Below, piece by piece: positions 6,300 through 7,523 of a stretch of 7,523 nt of DNA. The notes under the pieces are model-generated. The model did no database searches. It was given only the letters and a program-made list of their open reading frames with translations, and was not told where the DNA came from. This DNA comes from an uncultured Haemophilus sp. GTDB taxonomy: Bacteria; Pseudomonadota; Gammaproteobacteria; Enterobacterales; Pasteurellaceae. Where the stretch lies: contig CABSZQ010000057.1 in the NCBI GenBank assembly GCA_902482195.1, positions 1 to 7,523 on the forward strand, read 5' to 3'. The stretch's first letter is position 1; each line of letters opens with the position of its first letter. The translations under genes and the position numbers were made by a program.

Positions 6300-7523
6300 A
6301 TGTTAATCAATAAAGCTAAACGAGCAGAACAAAATTTAAAAAATTTGCCTTTTCTCCCTTTACAGGCAGAACAGGTTGAGTTTCTGTTTAGTCCGCTTGA
6401 ATTCAAAGCACAAATTATAGAATTAATTCGCCAAGCTAAAAAACGCATTTACGTGACCGCACTTTATTGGCAAAAAGATGAAGCGGGACAAGAAATTCTC
6501 AATGAAATTTATCGCGTAAAACAAGATCATCCAGAATTGGATGTGAAAATTTTAGTGGATTGGCATCGCGGACAACGCAATTTACTCGGTGCAGAAAAAT
6601 CAGCTACTAACGCTGATTGGTATTGTGAACAACGCCAAACCTATCAACTTCCTGATGAACCCAATATGTTCTTCGGTGTACCTATTAATACCCGTGAAGT
6701 CTTCGGCGTGTTGCATATTAAAGGCTTTATCTTTGACGATACCGTGCTTTATAGCGGCGCAAGCATCAATAACGTGTATTTACAACAACAAGATAAATAC
6801 CGTTACGACCGCTATCAAAAAATCCATAATGCTGCACTGGCAGACTCTATGGTTAATTTCATCAATGATTATTTATTGGATTTCAGCGCAGTACATCCAT
6901 TAGATGTGGCTAATCGCCCGCGCACCAAAGAAATTCGTAGTGCAATAAAAGCTTATCGTAAAAACTTAGCGGCTCATGCTGAATATCAGCTAGAAAGTGC
7001 GGTTGGTTTTTCCGATGTTTTAACCATTTCACCACTTTTTGGTTTAGGTGCATCAGGCAATGAATTAAATCAAGTTATCGAAGATTTATTCTTACAAGTG
7101 CAGGAAAAATTGGTGATTTGCACCCCTTATTTCAACTTCCCTCGCACACTAAGAAGTAAACTTGCCCGCTTATTAGAGCAAGGAAAGCGTGTCGAAATTA
7201 TCGTGGGTGATAAAGTCGCGAACGATTTCTATATTCCACCAGAGCAGCCATTTAAAATGGCAGGTGCATTGCCTTATTTATATGAAAGCAATCTTCGTCG
7301 TTTCTGCGAGAAATTTGATGCTTACATTAAAAATGGCCATTTAACTGTGCGTTTATGGAAAGATGGCGATAACACTTATCACCTCAAAGGGATTTGGGTG
7401 GACAACCAGTATATTCTTTTAACAGGGAACAACCTGAATCCTCGTGCATGGCGTTTAGATGCGGAAAATGGATTATTAATCCACGATCCAAAAGAAGAAC
7501 TTCTGCCACAAGTGGAAAAAAAA
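6300..7523 (+). CDS. pssA: Phosphatidylserine synthase PssA, 3' end outside the window
   Basis: The enzyme makes phosphatidylserine and CMP from CDP-diacylglycerol and L-serine, the committed step to phosphatidylethanolamine, acting at the inner membrane surface. Translating from ATG 6300 gives 408 uninterrupted codons up to the window edge with no stop reached. It is a type I PssA of the phospholipase D superfamily. The first HKD motif is H139-x-K141-x4-D146 (HIKGFIFD), followed by SGASINN. The second is H361-x-K363-x4-D368 (HLKGIWVD), followed by TGNNLNPRAW. E. coli PssA has 451 residues, so roughly 45 C-terminal residues should lie beyond the window. A weak AGAG at 6289-6292 lies seven bases before the ATG. 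The gene is divergent from the methyltransferase gene and carries two uptake signals. Confidence 0.95.
   Translation, partial: MLINKAKRAEQNLKNLPFLPLQAEQVEFLFSPLEFKAQIIELIRQAKKRIYVTALYWQKDEAGQEILNEIYRVKQDHPELDVKILVDWHRGQRNLLGAEKSATNADWYCEQRQTYQLPDEPNMFFGVPINTREVFGVLHIKGFIFDDTVLYSGASINNVYLQQQDKYRYDRYQKIHNAALADSMVNFINDYLLDFSAVHPLDVANRPRTKEIRSAIKAYRKNLAAHAEYQLESAVGFSDVLTISPLFGLGASGNELNQVIEDLFLQVQEKLVICTPYFNFPRTLRSKLARLLEQGKRVEIIVGDKVANDFYIPPEQPFKMAGALPYLYESNLRRFCEKFDAYIKNGHLTVRLWKDGDNTYHLKGIWVDNQYILLTGNNLNPRAWRLDAENGLLIHDPKEELLPQVEKK
6456..6464 (-). repeat. DNA uptake signal sequence (Hin type) in pssA
   Basis: ACCGCACTT is the exact complement of AAGTGCGGT. It is read in frame as T-A-L in pssA (codons 53-55), one of the reading frames commonly tolerated for this repeat in Haemophilus proteins. 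Confidence 0.85.
6995..7003 (+). repeat. DNA uptake signal sequence (Hin type) in pssA
   Basis: Exact AAGTGCGGT preceded by A and followed by TGGTTTTT, a good match to the extended uptake consensus with its T-rich downstream part. It is read in frame as S-A-V near codon 233 of pssA, about 530 bases from the previous copy and in the opposite orientation. Confidence 0.85.

Noticed and set aside
6589..6903. Open frame of 104 codons on the + strand inside pssA in another frame
   Set aside because: The pssA frame is continuous and carries both HKD motifs; the alternative frame shows low-complexity, non-family sequence.
1..7523. Mobile elements, CRISPR arrays, tRNA or rRNA genes, defence or toxin-antitoxin loci
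   Set aside because: No transposase, long terminal repeats, regularly spaced direct repeats or RNA gene folds are visible, and nearly all sequence is covered by recognised housekeeping or metabolic genes.

Overview
The window reads as an ordinary chromosomal segment of a Pasteurellaceae bacterium, most likely Haemophilus or a close relative. Three things point there: AT-rich coding sequence, five exact copies of the Hin-type DNA uptake signal (AAGTGCGGT or its complement), and genes that resemble the Haemophilus/E. coli nap, yfiF-like and pssA genes. The species cannot be fixed from the sequence alone.

Positions 1-2968 hold the 3' part of a periplasmic nitrate reductase (nap) operon on the + strand: napG, napH, napB, napC, tightly packed and partly overlapping. 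The catalytic napA (and napF/napD) would be expected just upstream, outside the window. NapC and the NapGH pair take electrons from membrane quinol. NapB relays electrons in the periplasm to NapA, which reduces nitrate to nitrite. The operon ends at a strong hairpin with a U-run (2986-3026), which also sits at the 3' end of the convergent gene.

Positions 3018-4907 (- strand) encode a full-length bifunctional glutathionylspermidine amidase/synthetase with all recognisable active-site residues in place. It appears to have its own promoter.

Positions 5077-6150 (- strand) encode a SpoU/TrmH-family RNA methyltransferase with a long basic N-terminal tail (YfiF-like). Two hairpins follow it: one carries an uptake signal in its loop region and overlaps the stop codon, the other is a canonical terminator. 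A 149-bp divergent intergenic region separates it from pssA (6300 to the window end, + strand). pssA is a phosphatidylserine synthase of the phospholipase D superfamily, cut by the window edge with no stop codon reached.

I find no mobile element, CRISPR array, tRNA/rRNA, toxin-antitoxin or defence locus, and no convincing evidence of an undescribed system. The points most worth a second look are the C-terminal extension of NapG, the placement of a GspSA gene between nap and the yfiF-pssA pair, and the uptake-signal hairpins at gene ends.
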